Origin: an uncultured Bacteroidales bacterium
GTDB taxonomy: Bacteria > Bacteroidota > Bacteroidia > Bacteroidales > UBA932
Assembly: GCA_949286415.1 (NCBI GenBank)
Contig: CASEBV010000012.1
Location: forward strand, 62,001 to 126,000
Reading direction: 5' to 3'
DNA length: 64,000 nucleotides
Positions within the stretch are counted from its first letter, which is position 1. Each line of letters starts with the position of its first letter. A model generated the notes under the pieces. It did not search any database and was not told the DNA's origin. It saw nothing but the letters and a program-made list of their open reading frames with translations. The translations under genes and the position numbers were made by a program. This document shows positions 63,170-64,000 of this stretch, piece by piece.

Positions 63170-64000
63170 CTACAGGGACTGCCCTCCGATGAATTCCCTC
63201 ATTATTGAAGTCGGCGGTATGGCGGCAATCTCGTCTGGGGAGAGTGCGACTACATATTCCAGGAATTTCAGGAGCCTGATGGCTTCCGTGAATGCCGGGG
63301 AATGCGGGGGAATGCGGCGGAGGAGGGGTTCGGCGTAGTATTTCAGGAGCGGGAGCTCGAATATCATGGCAGAATTGAAGACCGCGTCGGCATTTTCCTG
63401 AAACGGGAATATGTTGCGGTTCTCGCCGCGGCGTACGCTGTGCCATCTCATTATGGTGCCTTCCGGAGTGATTCCCCTGACCCTGTTGTCCCTTACCATC
63501 CTTCTGAGCATCCTGTTGTCGGAAGTGGATATGTTGTTGTTCTCATCCAGCGGAAGGGATGTAAGGGCCGACACATAGACCCTGAAAATGCGGGAGTTGT
63601 CCACAGCCGGTGTCATTGCGGGATTGAGGGCATGGATGCCTTCCATGAAGAGTATGTCATTGTCCGTGAGCTGCATGAAGTCCCCGTCAAAAACCCTTTT
63701 GCCCGCCTTGAAGTCGAATTTCGGCAGTTCTGCCCTTTCTCCGTTGAGCAGGGCGTTCAGCTGGCTGCTGAGAAAGTCAAGGTCCATGGCTCCGAGGGCC
63801 TCGAAGTCATACTCTCCGTTCTCGTCCTTCGGCGTATTCTCCCTGTCCACGAAATAATTGTCAAGTTCTATCACTTTCGGGTTCAGGCCGAGCACTTTGC
63901 ACTGGATGGCGAGCCTCTTTGACGATGATGTCTTTCCGCTGCTGGAAGGACCGGCGATGAACACAATCTTCACCTTGTCCCTGCGGGCGAAAATCTGGTC
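63170..64000 (-). CDS. Nucleoside (uridine) kinase family protein (partial, N-terminus off window)
   Basis: The visible 276 residues run from the right edge to the stop at 63170. Walker A is VFIAGPSSSGKTSSSKRL, followed by the substrate region VIELDNYFVDRENTPKD and the lid segment. Bacteroidetes uridine-kinase-like proteins of ~550 residues carry an N-terminal TGS/ThrRS-like part; the frame continues beyond base 64000, so this one is probably the same. It phosphorylates a nucleoside, with uridine or cytidine likely. The next gene downstream, 75 bases on, is the exported deoxyribosyltransferase-like protein. Confidence 0.9.
   Translation of the reverse strand, partial: DQIFARRDKVKIVFIAGPSSSGKTSSSKRLAIQCKVLGLNPKVIELDNYFVDRENTPKDENGEYDFEALGAMDLDFLSSQLNALLNGERAELPKFDFKAGKRVFDGDFMQLTDNDILFMEGIHALNPAMTPAVDNSRIFRVYVSALTSLPLDENNNISTSDNRMLRRMVRDNRVRGITPEGTIMRWHSVRRGENRNIFPFQENADAVFNSAMIFELPLLKYYAEPLLRRIPPHSPAFTEAIRLLKFLEYVVALSPDEIAAIPPTSIMREFIGGQSL

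Overview
The window is a stretch of a Bacteroidales chromosome, most likely from a strictly anaerobic, gut-type bacterium that I cannot place to genus. Three things support this. Promoters repeatedly show the Bacteroidetes -7 element TAnnTTTG a short distance before start codons or tRNAs. Shine-Dalgarno sites are weak or absent. The gene set (anaerobic NrdD/NrdG, pyruvate formate-lyase with its activase, a complete Rnf complex, transketolase split into two genes, ECF sigma modules, DPE2-like MalQ) is typical of the order. About 65 protein genes are tightly packed in short operons on both strands. I see no CRISPR array, no transposase and no prophage.

Layout. 1-1030: an ECF sigma gene and its anti-sigma-like partner, which runs off the left edge. 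1188-5577: a TPR protein, an EnvC-type murein hydrolase activator and an unusual SDR protein. 5540-8281: nrdG and nrdD. 8516-9382: a phosphopantetheinyl transferase behind a 64-residue small gene. 9473-14054: malate dehydrogenase, split transketolase and a second ECF module with a Spy-like protein. 14049-15580: lolD and a tRNA methyltransferase. 15717-17140: tRNA-Pro, a palindromic repeat, tRNA-Ser and a META lipoprotein. 17436-22829: YhhN protein, then a leftward operon of polyprenyl synthase, U32 protein, patatin and MATE exporter. 23002-31030: rsgA, MATE, sugar-phosphate type MFS, malQ and a GH13 amylase. 31038-34631: pflA, pflB and a tail-less SSB. 34974-41952: zinc-finger protein, M3 peptidase, GIN lipoprotein, nucleoside transporter, tgt and lptF. 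42047-50257: ilvE and ilvA, then thiamine pyrophosphokinase, an LptG-Fmt fusion and alaS. 50344-62331: two membrane-anchored M23 peptidases, MerR, Nif3, zinc-ribbon protein, dnaB, DUF3108, rseC and rnfBCDGEA. 62420-64000: an exported deoxyribosyltransferase-like protein and a nucleoside kinase cut by the right edge.

Metabolic picture. Starch and maltodextrin are handled by MalQ and a GH13 enzyme in the cytoplasm. Pyruvate goes through formate-lyase and reducing power through malate dehydrogenase. Rnf couples ferredoxin and NAD to an ion gradient. Deoxynucleotides come from an oxygen-sensitive glycyl-radical reductase. Envelope functions (LptF/LptG, LolD, EnvC, M23 peptidases, lipoproteins) are strongly represented.

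Most notable observations. (1) One open frame fuses the LPS-export permease LptG to methionyl-tRNA formyltransferase. (2) A palindromic repeat with an exact 107-base internal period occurs twice, 46 kb apart. A compensatory base-pair change separates the copies, and one copy supplies the last ~24 codons of a gene. (3) The SDR protein carries a C-terminal treble-clef-like Cys/His extension. (4) Tgt lacks its zinc cysteines. (5) A nucleoside deoxyribosyltransferase-like protein carries a signal peptide. (6) Inverted repeats lie in the nrdD control region.
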